The position numbers and the translations under genes are program-made. A model generated the notes under the pieces. It worked only from the letters and a program-made list of their open reading frames with translations. It did not search any database and was not told where the DNA came from. Shown in pieces: positions 8,498-16,377 of a DNA stretch of 64,000 nucleotides. The DNA lies in the NCBI RefSeq assembly GCF_001650195.1, contig NZ_LXYR01000003.1, positions 1 to 64,000 on the forward strand. The letters run 5' to 3'. The first letter of the stretch is position 1; every line of letters starts with the position of its first letter. Origin of the DNA: Phormidesmis priestleyi BC1401. GTDB taxonomy: Bacteria; Cyanobacteriota; Cyanobacteriia; Leptolyngbyales; Leptolyngbyaceae.

Positions 8498-9568
8498 CTA
8501 AGCGGCTCCTTTGATACACCAGCTATCTTTTCCGCTAACTTTGCATTCTTCAAACGTGATCTTCTTCGCAATCAACGATTCTTTCGCTTGCGTTGCTTTT
8601 TGTTTCGTCGCATCAGTGACAGCAGCACTAAACTCTCCCAGTCTCAGAATATCTGGTTTGTCTAATCCCAGCTTATAGATTTCGCCCTTCATTTGACCAT
8701 TTTTAGCAATGCTTGCAATGTTTGCGATCGCCAGCCCATAATTTTGCACTGCGCTAGTCAAAACCGTTTGAGGAGCGAGTTTAAGCTGATCTTCAAAATA
8801 TCCGATCGCATAGCCACCTTTCTCACTCAGGGTTTGAATCACGCCCAAAGCTGCCGAATCGAGCATATTGTAAACCACATCCACTCCAGACGCTAGCAGC
8901 GCTTGGGTCGCTTCTTTCGCTTTGCCAATATCATTCCAATCGTTGGTATAGCTGGCTTTGACCTCGATCGCTGGCTTGACTGATTTTGCCCCTAACTCAA
9001 ACCCTCGATATTCTTGATCTGTGGTGGCAAACGATTGAGCCGTAAGAAACGCAACTTTGTTTGATTTGGTCATCTGGGCTGCAACAATGCCGCACAGATA
9101 GCCGATTTGCAGGTGATCGACTTGCAGCGAGGCGATATTGCTGCCCGTCACGACTCCATCAGACACCGCAAAAAACGTGTTGGGAAACTGTGCCGCTACT
9201 TGTTTAACTGCCGCCTCAAATTGTCCTCCATGAGCAATCACTAAGTTGAACCCACGACGCGCAAAATCAGACAACACTTCTGCTTGATCGGCTTGAGCAA
9301 CTTTCTCGACATACGCCGTTTCTGCACCCAGCTTAGACTTGACGACATCCATCGCTTCATAGCCTGCCTGACTCCAGCCCTTATCGGTAATCGGACCCGG
9401 AATCGCGATCGCCACTTTAAACGCCGATGCCGAAGCCGCCGGACTTGAGGTGACGCTGCTCGCAGTTGGGGTCGGTGGAGCGCTAGCACATCCTTTAATC
9501 AACAAACTTCCACCAAATGCTGCCGAACCCCACACAATAAAGGTTCGTCGATCGAGCTTCCTGACCAT
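8498..9568 (-). CDS. BMP family substrate-binding lipoprotein of the nucleoside ABC importer
   Basis: A 356-residue BMP/PnrA/Med-family binding protein. The N-terminus combines a twin-arginine-like motif (DRRTFIVWG, residues 6-14) with a lipobox ending at Cys27 (LLIKGC), so it is probably exported folded and lipid-anchored on the periplasmic face. A Ser/Ala/Thr/Pro-rich linker (residues 28-50) precedes the binding domain, which begins FKVAIAIPGPITDKGWSQAGYEAM as in other BMP proteins. First gene of the four-gene importer operon on the minus strand; the only upstream space is about 70 bp before the cyclic-nucleotide-binding gene, where no promoter stands out. Confidence 0.9.
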   Translation of the reverse strand: MVRKLDRRTFIVWGSAAFGGSLLIKGCASAPPTPTASSVTSSPAASASAFKVAIAIPGPITDKGWSQAGYEAMDVVKSKLGAETAYVEKVAQADQAEVLSDFARRGFNLVIAHGGQFEAAVKQVAAQFPNTFFAVSDGVVTGSNIASLQVDHLQIGYLCGIVAAQMTKSNKVAFLTAQSFATTDQEYRGFELGAKSVKPAIEVKASYTNDWNDIGKAKEATQALLASGVDVVYNMLDSAALGVIQTLSEKGGYAIGYFEDQLKLAPQTVLTSAVQNYGLAIANIASIAKNGQMKGEIYKLGLDKPDILRLGEFSAAVTDATKQKATQAKESLIAKKITFEECKVSGKDSWCIKGAA

Positions 9569-9653
9569 TTGTTTTCCTCAGCGACTTCTCAGACCCTAAT
9601 CCAATTCGGCATTAGAGAATTGTCACTTACAATACCGTTGCTCAGTGGGTTGA

Positions 9654-10040
9654 CTAGACAATTAGTTTGTCCATCAAGTGCCGCACGAGACGATTGAGCC
9701 GATCAGAATAGCTTTTCATCACTTCGAGCGCAAAAAATGGGGTTTCTTGAACGACAAACAAAAATCGCTCTTCATCTAAAAATGCCAGCTTGCAGTCGGT
9801 TTGGGCGATCGCCGTATAAGCTCTTACGCCTGAACTCACGAGAGCACCAATTCCAAACACCTTACCTGGCTCGATCGTTTCTACAATTTTGCCATTCACC
9901 GATAGAGCAATCTCGCCTTCAAGAACGCCATACATCAAATCTCCCGGTTCTCCTTCTTGAAAAACAGTTTGCCCTGCTGAAAAGATTTGAGGGTCAGGCT
10001 GTCTTTGAAAAATGCTGAGGGTTCTAACGGGGTCTAACAT
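9654..10040 (-). CDS. Cyclic nucleotide-binding domain protein
   Basis: A 128-residue protein made almost entirely of one cNMP-binding (CAP_ED) beta-barrel: FSAGQTVFQEGEPGDLMYGVLEGE is the classic opening, followed by GKVFGIGALVSSGVRAYTAIAQTDCKL around the phosphate-binding cassette. The canonical cassette (GExAL..RAA) is only partly kept (GIGALVSSGVRAYT), so cAMP binding is uncertain. There is no DNA-binding helix-turn-helix, so it is not a CRP-type regulator by itself. The ATG at 10040 is chosen; the frame could extend to a TTG at 10085. It follows the Ap4A phosphorylase gene by about 40 bp and is probably cotranscribed. Confidence 0.8.
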   Translation of the reverse strand: MLDPVRTLSIFQRQPDPQIFSAGQTVFQEGEPGDLMYGVLEGEIALSVNGKIVETIEPGKVFGIGALVSSGVRAYTAIAQTDCKLAFLDEERFLFVVQETPFFALEVMKSYSDRLNRLVRHLMDKLIV

Positions 10041-10081
10041 GAGTGTGTCCAAACAGTGCAAATGCCATTGGGTAGTATACG

Positions 10082-11008
10082 TCAATCTTTTCGCGCTTTC
10101 ATGTCGGCTGCATCACATCCAATTTCCTCACGACGCTGAGCGATCGGCATCGCTACCTGAGTCAAAATCGTCATCGGCTGCTGATCTTTGAGAATCTGCA
10201 TCTGCTCTTCGTCGCGCACAAACAGACTTCCTGCGAACCCTAAAGAGTTGACCGAGATCGACGCAAAACTGTCTTGCGATCGAGGCACCATTAATATCCA
10301 ATCTCGCGTGGCTAAGAGATTATAAGCGTCACCTGCTCGCAACCCTAAAGTATCTAGGAGCGTACTATAACGAGCAAGTGTCTCCTCAGCCGCTTTCGTC
10401 GGTGACTGCATCCCGCTTGGTAAGCGCATCAGCCCATGAGCAAACGGCAGTTTGGGAATCGTCGCAAGGGTGCCTTTAAACTCAGCCGAGGCTAACCACG
10501 AGTCGATCGCGATCGCTCCATCTCTCCAAAGAGGCAATGGAATCAGTTGCAAATGTTTGTGAGGCTGACTTGCTCCGGCATTCTTGCCAGCGTTGTAAAA
10601 AGCCAGTCCATCATATTCAACGAGGCAAGCCCACAGCGCTGCAAAATCTTCTAGCGTCAATAAACGTTCTTGCTCCTCAAAGGCACGAGTAATGATCAGC
10701 AAGTGATAGTCTACAACGTTGAATTTATTTAGCAGACACAAGTGAGTTTCTGATAAATCGGCAACAAACAAGTCTTCTTCATAGGGCAAAAAAGGATTAA
10801 TTACTTCGCCAGAAATGATAGCTTTTTGCGTTTGCTGCCGGGCTGCTTTCTCTTTGCGCGTCAGATTGGCTAAAATTCTCACTAAAAAATTTACGCCATC
10901 TTGATCGACGATCTCACGGTGAGTTGGAATCGATCGCAGCGCTCCACACTCTAATGCGTGCTGTGTCTGTTCAATGACCCGCGTCCACAGCGTTCCAGGC
11001 TCTAGCAT
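10082..11008 (-). CDS. ATP adenylyltransferase / Ap4A phosphorylase
   Basis: A 308-residue protein of the HIT superfamily Ap4A phosphorylase type, which splits diadenosine tetraphosphate with phosphate to ADP and ATP. The active-site motif is SQPHKHLQLIP (HxHxQ, His about 150 and 152, the second being the nucleophile), with the family block NKFNVVDYHLLIITRAFEEQ upstream and NLLATRDWILMVPR downstream. The ATG at 11008 is preferred over the TTG immediately before it. It sits upstream of a cyclic-nucleotide-binding gene on the same strand, a pairing that may link two nucleotide signals (inference). Confidence 0.85.
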   Translation of the reverse strand: MLEPGTLWTRVIEQTQHALECGALRSIPTHREIVDQDGVNFLVRILANLTRKEKAARQQTQKAIISGEVINPFLPYEEDLFVADLSETHLCLLNKFNVVDYHLLIITRAFEEQERLLTLEDFAALWACLVEYDGLAFYNAGKNAGASQPHKHLQLIPLPLWRDGAIAIDSWLASAEFKGTLATIPKLPFAHGLMRLPSGMQSPTKAAEETLARYSTLLDTLGLRAGDAYNLLATRDWILMVPRSQDSFASISVNSLGFAGSLFVRDEEQMQILKDQQPMTILTQVAMPIAQRREEIGCDAADMKARKD

Positions 11009-11136
11009 CAATCAAAAAGATAACGGCTAAAACAAAGCAGAAACACCAATACGGCGCTTCTGCAATCGACCTAAAACTCAGTTTAACCTGTGGCTTCCCA
11101 AACCCTTGAGCTAAATAGGTTTTAAAATTGCCCCTA

Positions 11137-11173
11137 GACAAAGAGCCTGTGAGAAGCGGGAAGGCTCTCTGTC
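11137..11173 (-). terminator. Hairpin downstream of the ferredoxin gene
   Basis: A 12-bp stem with one mismatch (GACAGAGAGCCT pairs with AGGCTCTTTGTC, read on the minus strand) and a 13-nt loop, starting 15 bp past the ferredoxin stop. A short T-rich stretch follows only after several G residues, so intrinsic termination is likely but not textbook. Confidence 0.6.
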
Positions 11174-11187
11174 TCAGGAGAGAAGAT

Positions 11188-11577
<390 letters not shown>

Positions 11578-11729
11578 TCAGCTTCAATTCTGATACTACG
11601 GGAAAACTTATGAGTTAAAACCTCCAATTCACCTTTGGGATGAACGGGATTCGTAATAAATCTCGCCCATTTAATCTACTTATACTTATGGGACGAGGGA
11701 AAAACAGGGTTAAGACGGGCGTTGATCGA

Positions 11730-12680
11730 CTAAGAATCGAGAGCGAACCGATCGCTTGCCTCAATTAATGCACTGCAAATTCCGGGTTCCATCATTGAAT
11801 GACCCGCATCGGGAACGACGACCAGCTCAGCATCTGGCAAGGCTTTGTGCAAATCCCAGGCAGAAGTCATGGGGCAGACGACATCATAGCGTCCCTGCAC
11901 GATGACAGTTGGGAGGTGGCGAATGCGATCGCAATTCTGCAAAAGTTGGTCATCTGGCTCTAAAAAGCCTCGATTGATAAAGTAGTGGCACTCAATCCGC
12001 GCAAACGCATCGGCAAACTCGGCATCGGCAAATCGACTCTGCGATTTGGGGTCAGGAATCAGTCTGCTGGTGGTGCCTTCCCAAACTGACCACGCACGAG
12101 CCGCTTCTTGACGAATCTGGGCATCATCGCTGGTCAAACGACGATAAAAGGCGGATAGAAGATCGGCGCGCTCATCAAGGGGAATCGGCTGTAGATAGTC
12201 CTCCCAAGCATCGGGAAAGAGATAGCTTGCGCCCTCTTGATAAAACCAGAGAATCTCTTTGCGCCGCAGTAAGAAAATGCCCCGCAGAATTAAACCCAGA
12301 CAGCGATCGGGGTGAGTTTGACTATACGCTAATGACAATGTGCTGCCCCAACTGCCGCCTGACACGACCCATTGAGAAATTTTGAGGTGCGATCGTAGCG
12401 TTTCAATATCGCTGACTAAATGCCAGGTCGTGTTCTCTCGCAGTTCGGCGTGGGGCGTGCTGCGACCGCAGCCTCGCTGATCGAATATCACAATTCGCCA
12501 CTTTGCCGGATCGAAGTATTGCCGGAAGACAGGCAGACTGCCGCCCCCTGGTCCGCCATGTAAAAAGATGACAGGCTTGCCTTGAGGATTTCCCGACTGC
12601 TCAAAATAAATCGTATGCAGGTCAGACACCTGAAGAGTGCCCGTGTCGTACGGTTCTAAAGGAGGATAAAGATCACGCAT
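11730..12680 (-). CDS. pip: Proline iminopeptidase (prolyl aminopeptidase), alpha/beta hydrolase
   Basis: A 316-residue alpha/beta-hydrolase that removes N-terminal proline from peptides. It starts MRDLYPPLEPYDTGTLQVSD as the family does, with oxyanion motif HGGPGGG (about 41-47), nucleophile in GGSWGS (Ser about 110), Asp in GRYDVVCP and His in DAGHSM. The ATG at 12680 is chosen over a start 6 codons upstream because of the family N-terminus. The length is normal for the monomeric type. It lies 101 bp beyond a permease gene on the same strand, with a palindrome between. Confidence 0.9.
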   Translation of the reverse strand: MRDLYPPLEPYDTGTLQVSDLHTIYFEQSGNPQGKPVIFLHGGPGGGSLPVFRQYFDPAKWRIVIFDQRGCGRSTPHAELRENTTWHLVSDIETLRSHLKISQWVVSGGSWGSTLSLAYSQTHPDRCLGLILRGIFLLRRKEILWFYQEGASYLFPDAWEDYLQPIPLDERADLLSAFYRRLTSDDAQIRQEAARAWSVWEGTTSRLIPDPKSQSRFADAEFADAFARIECHYFINRGFLEPDDQLLQNCDRIRHLPTVIVQGRYDVVCPMTSAWDLHKALPDAELVVVPDAGHSMMEPGICSALIEASDRFALDS

Positions 12681-12721
12681 ATAGCAAGTCTTAGACAACT
12701 GAAATACAGTAAACGTCCTAT

Positions 12722-12745
12722 AACAAGGGGCTTAAGCCCCTTGTT
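12722..12745. repeat. 24-bp perfect palindrome
   Basis: Two 12-base arms, AACAAGGGGCTT and its exact complement, meet without a loop between the pip start and the permease stop. No T tract follows on either strand, so it reads better as a dispersed palindromic repeat than as a terminator, although it could form a cruciform or a stem in the transcript. Confidence 0.6.
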
Positions 12746-12781
12746 CATGCCCTACCCAAATCGGAAACGCAATCAGAGGTT

Positions 12782-13918
12782 TCATCGCTGCAAACTCCGA
12801 GGATCGAGGGCATCTCTCAGTCCATCTCCCAGCACGTTAAACGCTAGAACCGTCAAAATAATCAGCAGCGCAGGCGGCCAAATCAGCCAGGGTTGCAGCA
12901 CCAAAATCGACGCATTCGTCGCCAGCGTCAGCATATTTCCCCAAGACGGATCAGGCTGTTGAATTCCTAGCCCGATAAGACTCAACACCGACTCAGCCAC
13001 AATAAAACTCGGAATCGAAAGCGTTGCTGAAATAATGATGTAGGTCGCCGTCTGAGGCAAAACGTGCCGAATGATGATGTAAAGAGGCTTTCCGCCCATC
13101 GCTCTCGCCGCCTGAACAAACTCTTGTTCTTTAATCGAGAGCACCTGTCCGCGAATCACCCGCGCCAACCCTGCCCATCGAATAAACGACGTAATCAAAA
13201 TAATCAGCAAAAACCGTTCAGCACTCGTCAACCCTGGAGGCAGAACCGCCGCTAGCGCCACCAATAAATAAATTTCAGGAATGGTCATCAGCACTTCGAC
13301 AAAGCGCATTAATACAGAATCGAGCCATCCACCCGCGTAGCCAGAGATGCCCCCGACCAACATCCCTAACGGAAACGCGATCGCGATGCCCACCAGTCCG
13401 ATACTCAGGCTCACCCGTCCGCCATACACTAAGCGACTGAACTGATCTCGCGCTTGTTCATCCGTTCCCAGCAGGTTAAATTTGCCTTCTCCTGATGTGC
13501 CAAACAGATGCAGATTGCCAGAGATGCCAGGAAACAACTCGATCTCTTCAAACTTGGGATCGGTGAGCGGGAACCGAGTCGGCAACGGCAACCGAATCTG
13601 CAAAAAGCGATAGTCATCTCCCTGCACAAACAGCCGAATCGGAGACGGCTTTGAACGATCGACCTTTAACTGCCGATCGCCCGTCTGCACATCCACCGCG
13701 CCTTGAGTCGTCGGATAGACATGCGGACCGATGAATTTACCGCTCTGGTCAGCCCAATAAACCTGAGTGGGCGGCAGCAGCGCTCCATCGGTTTGAGACT
13801 TATAGGGATCGTAGGGAGCAACCAGTTCAGCCGCGATCGCTGACAGGTAAAACATCAGTAGCAACAACGCTCCAAACTTTGCTAACGGGTTTTTCTGAAG
13901 TCTTTTCCACCAGTCCAT
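12782..13918 (-). CDS. ABC transporter permease, DppC/OppC-like
   Basis: A 378-residue membrane protein with an N-terminal membrane segment (about residues 12-32), a long polar insert (about 40-150) containing LLGTDEQARDQFSRLVYGG, and then the BPD_transp_1 core with an EAA-type loop EFVQAARAMGGKPLYIIIRHVLPQ. This is the peptide/nickel (DppC) permease architecture. The binding protein, second permease and ATPases are not next to it; cyanobacteria often scatter them. It starts 24 bp after the AI-2E family gene on the same strand, so the two may be cotranscribed. Substrate unknown. Confidence 0.85.
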   Translation of the reverse strand: MDWWKRLQKNPLAKFGALLLLMFYLSAIAAELVAPYDPYKSQTDGALLPPTQVYWADQSGKFIGPHVYPTTQGAVDVQTGDRQLKVDRSKPSPIRLFVQGDDYRFLQIRLPLPTRFPLTDPKFEEIELFPGISGNLHLFGTSGEGKFNLLGTDEQARDQFSRLVYGGRVSLSIGLVGIAIAFPLGMLVGGISGYAGGWLDSVLMRFVEVLMTIPEIYLLVALAAVLPPGLTSAERFLLIILITSFIRWAGLARVIRGQVLSIKEQEFVQAARAMGGKPLYIIIRHVLPQTATYIIISATLSIPSFIVAESVLSLIGLGIQQPDPSWGNMLTLATNASILVLQPWLIWPPALLIILTVLAFNVLGDGLRDALDPRSLQR

Positions 13919-13942
13919 AAGCGCTCAGGGTGAAGGGGGGCT

Positions 13943-15085
13943 TTAATGCTCTTTGCTGACGATGATCACCCGATCGTGATCCTCATCTTCGATCGAGAGC
14001 ATCGGTTCTAGAATACTATTCTCCATCGTTTCAGAGAAGATAGATCCCGTTTGAGGTGGAAGAGCCGGATCGAGAATAATTTCGACGATCGTGCGAATCA
14101 CACTCGTCAATGGAATCGCTAAAATCACGCCCAACAGTCCCGCAACTCTAGCACCAATCAGCAGTGAGGTCAGAATAATCACGGGGCTGAATCCGGTCAG
14201 GTTGCCCATGATGCGCGGGGCGATAAAATTATCTTTGACTTGCTGAAGGGCGATCGCGGCTCCCAGCGCTTGTAGGGCTAACCACCAGTCGATAAACGCC
14301 ACAACGATGCACACGGCAGCAATTCCCAACGTTGCGCCGATAAACGGAATGACTTCCATCACGCCGATAAACACCGCAAACACTAAGAAAAATGGCACTC
14401 TAAGCCACCAAAACGCAAAGGATAGCATCGTCGCCATAAATAGCCCTAGCAGCAGTTGCCCTGATGCAAATCGCTGTAGGCTATCTCTTAAAGAACTCGT
14501 CAACCGCTCTTGAATGGGGGCAGAAAAGATGCTGGTCAAGCCCGTCCAGATTTTTCCACCGTCCAACAATAAGTAGAACGAGATCACCAAAATTAAAATA
14601 AAGTCTAGCACCCAGTTAAACGTGCCCAAGACCAAGCCGATGCCTGTAGATGCGATCGTTTTTGCCTGCCCTTGCACCTGGGCTGAAAGCTGCTGTTCTA
14701 GAAACGACAAATCAAAGCCAAAGTGACGCTCTGCGCTCCAGGTTTCGAGATCATTTAGCTGCTGCTGACCTGACTCAATTAATCTCGGAAGATTAGCAGT
14801 CAACTGCTGTGCTTGCAATAAAATTGGTGGCGCGATCGTGATCGCTGCAAACCCCAGCACAAATCCTGCGAGTAAATAGACTAAAGCAGCGGCGATCGGG
14901 CGAGGCAAAATTGGATGCAACCGATCGACCGCGTAGTTGAGCAAGAAGGCAATCAATCCAGCAGTGACTAGCACGCTGAGGAGTTCGCCGAAATAGGTGA
15001 GCGCGTTTAAGCTCAACCAACCTGTGACCAAAATCAGCAGCCAGGTGATCAAAAACTGTTGAATTGGAGAGAAGAAGCGATCCAT
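13943..15085 (-). CDS. AI-2E family (PerM/UPF0118) membrane protein
   Basis: A 380-residue membrane protein of the AI-2 exporter family: N-terminal pair of helices, an amphipathic/coiled middle (about 90-150, rich in Gln/Leu), then a cluster of helices including FFLVFAVFIGVMEVIPFIGATLGI and DNFIAPRIMGNLTGFSPVIILTSLLIGARVAGLLGVILAIPL. These are family hallmarks. Members move small molecules or ions; the substrate here cannot be inferred. The ATG at 15085 gives the usual start MDRFFSPIQQ; an in-frame ATG 13 codons upstream at 15124 is possible. Confidence 0.85.
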   Translation of the reverse strand: MDRFFSPIQQFLITWLLILVTGWLSLNALTYFGELLSVLVTAGLIAFLLNYAVDRLHPILPRPIAAALVYLLAGFVLGFAAITIAPPILLQAQQLTANLPRLIESGQQQLNDLETWSAERHFGFDLSFLEQQLSAQVQGQAKTIASTGIGLVLGTFNWVLDFILILVISFYLLLDGGKIWTGLTSIFSAPIQERLTSSLRDSLQRFASGQLLLGLFMATMLSFAFWWLRVPFFLVFAVFIGVMEVIPFIGATLGIAAVCIVVAFIDWWLALQALGAAIALQQVKDNFIAPRIMGNLTGFSPVIILTSLLIGARVAGLLGVILAIPLTSVIRTIVEIILDPALPPQTGSIFSETMENSILEPMLSIEDEDHDRVIIVSKEH

Positions 15086-15260
15086 AGAGGAATCTAAAGA
15101 AGTTTGAGCGGACAACCCATGCACGCTATCACATTCCCATCTTATCGTTCTCCATTTGTAGGAGTGTCTGGTAAGTCTCTGCTACTTCAGCGATCGCTTC
15201 ATCTCTCAGAAGCTTTTAAGAAATCACTTCGGCTGGGTAATTGAGTGAGGTGACGATCAC

Positions 15261-15360
15261 GCTAAGTTTGATCGGCGTGTTAGTTAGTGTGAGCTGTGTT
15301 TTGCTAAGTTCGATCGGAGTGTTCCTTCGTGTGATCCGTGTTTTGCTAAGTTCGTTCTCT
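15261..15360. repeat. 42-bp direct tandem repeat, about 2.4 copies
   Basis: Units begin GCTAAGTTTGATCGG at 15261, GCTAAGTTCGATCGG at 15303 and GCTAAGTTCGTTCTC at 15345, with an exact 42-bp period and about 80 percent identity. No stable coding frame is kept. The repeat lies in the roughly 680-bp gap between the AI-2E gene and the Uma2 gene. Confidence 0.75.
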
Positions 15361-15397
15361 GACGGTTGCTATAATTTGGTGCAGTTCATCGATCGCA

Positions 15398-15553
15398 TTG
15401 CCCCATGACCCAACAGCCACTCTCACAGATGCGGACGGAATTGGTGGGGTTGTGAAGTATCTTCCCGATGATGCATTCATTATCACCGCCTATTTCACAG
15501 ATAAGAGAAACAGAAAACGATGCCATCATGGAACGAGTGGATGTAGAGGGTAA
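15398..15553 (+). pseudogene. Decayed small toxin-like ORF remnant
   Basis: A short frame without a proper start encodes GGVVKYLPDDAFIITAYFTD (about 15437-15496) before running into unrelated codons and a TAA at 15551. The segment resembles the C-terminal part of small cyanobacterial toxin-type proteins that sit upstream of DUF2283-like partners. The reading frame breaks up just after the conserved part, as expected for a relic. Weak evidence, based on pattern memory only. Confidence 0.3.
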
Positions 15554-15647
15554 CCTTCTCAGCTTTTCCATTCTAGCGGTTAGTCAACTTGCAAAATCAA
15601 AACCATTAATTGCTGAGTTGTTGTCAGGAAAAGGAGATGCAGCTTAG
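15528..15647 (+). CDS. Small DUF2283-like antitoxin remnant
   Basis: A 39-residue frame, MERVDVEGNLLSFSILAVSQ and so on, that overlaps the end of the preceding remnant. The pattern (charged strand, EGNLLSFSILAVSQL) looks like the second half of DUF2283-type proteins, which usually accompany small toxins. A further short peptide-like stretch (ISKPDIVAGFHHPLMREHSD) is readable at about 15661-15735. Probably debris of a toxin-antitoxin locus rather than a working gene. Confidence 0.3.
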   Translation: MERVDVEGNLLSFSILAVSQLAKSKPLIAELLSGKGDAA

Positions 15648-15762
15648 TCGAAGAAATAGGCATCTCTAAACCAGACATTGTGGCGGGGTTTCATCATCCG
15701 TTAATGCGCGAACATTCTGACTTTGCAGTTGCTTGATTCATACCTTAACAAGGAGAAAAGCT

Positions 15763-16368
15763 ATGTCTACTCTGATGCAATCCTCAATCGAGGATCTAGC
15801 GATCGCAGCCCCTGAAAAAAAAGTCTGGACGGATGAAGCATTCATGGCGCTGCCTAATGATGGACATCGCTATGAAATTGTGAATGGAGAATTGATTGAT
15901 ATGGGAAATTCAGGGGCATCGCATGGTTATATCGCGATTATTTTAAGCTCTGCTTTGTTCCCTGTGGTCATGTCTAAGAAATTAGGAGCTTTATTGGACT
16001 CCAGCACCGCTTTCAAAATGAAAAATGGCAATAAGCGATCGCCCGATATTTCTTTCTTTGCTAGAGAACGTCTGCAAGGCATGACCCAACTACCCACTGG
16101 TTTTCTCGAAGGCGCACCCGATCTCGCTGTTGAAGTGCTGTCTCCTGGCAACACCGTTGAAGAGATACACGAGAAACTGGTCGAATATTTTGAGAATGGC
16201 GCTCGTTTAGCTTGGGTGATTCATCCGACTGAAAATTACGTGTTGGTCTATCGCTCTGCCGTGGAACCAGACCGATTACTCAAATCAACCGACTCCCTAG
16301 ACGGTGAAGATGTGATTCCCGGATTTACTCTTCCTGTTGCCGATCTCTTCCAAAAGCTCTCGTTCTAA
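15763..16368 (+). CDS. Uma2 family endonuclease-like protein (DUF820)
   Basis: A 201-residue PD-(D/E)XK-fold protein of the Uma2 family, abundant in cyanobacteria and of unknown target. The visible family marks are YEIVNGELIDM (about 43-53), RSPDISFF (first acidic catalytic Asp), DLAVEVLSPGNT (Glu of the E-V-L-S-P block) and EKLVEYFENGARLAWVI with a conserved Lys. The ATG at 15763 has AAGGAG 8 nt upstream, so it is preferred over the upstream ATG at 15733. The stop is only 9 bp before the start of the helicase-nuclease gene, suggesting cotranscription. Confidence 0.85.
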   Translation: MSTLMQSSIEDLAIAAPEKKVWTDEAFMALPNDGHRYEIVNGELIDMGNSGASHGYIAIILSSALFPVVMSKKLGALLDSSTAFKMKNGNKRSPDISFFARERLQGMTQLPTGFLEGAPDLAVEVLSPGNTVEEIHEKLVEYFENGARLAWVIHPTENYVLVYRSAVEPDRLLKSTDSLDGEDVIPGFTLPVADLFQKLSF

Positions 16369-16377
16369 ATCTTTGTG

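Noticed and set aside
12722-12745. Intrinsic terminator of the DppC-like gene
   Set aside because: Perfect stem but no loop and no T tract on either strand; listed as a palindrome instead.
15733-15762. Upstream ATG of the Uma2 gene as the true start
   Set aside because: AAGGAG is placed correctly for the ATG at 15763, and the extra ten residues have no family similarity.
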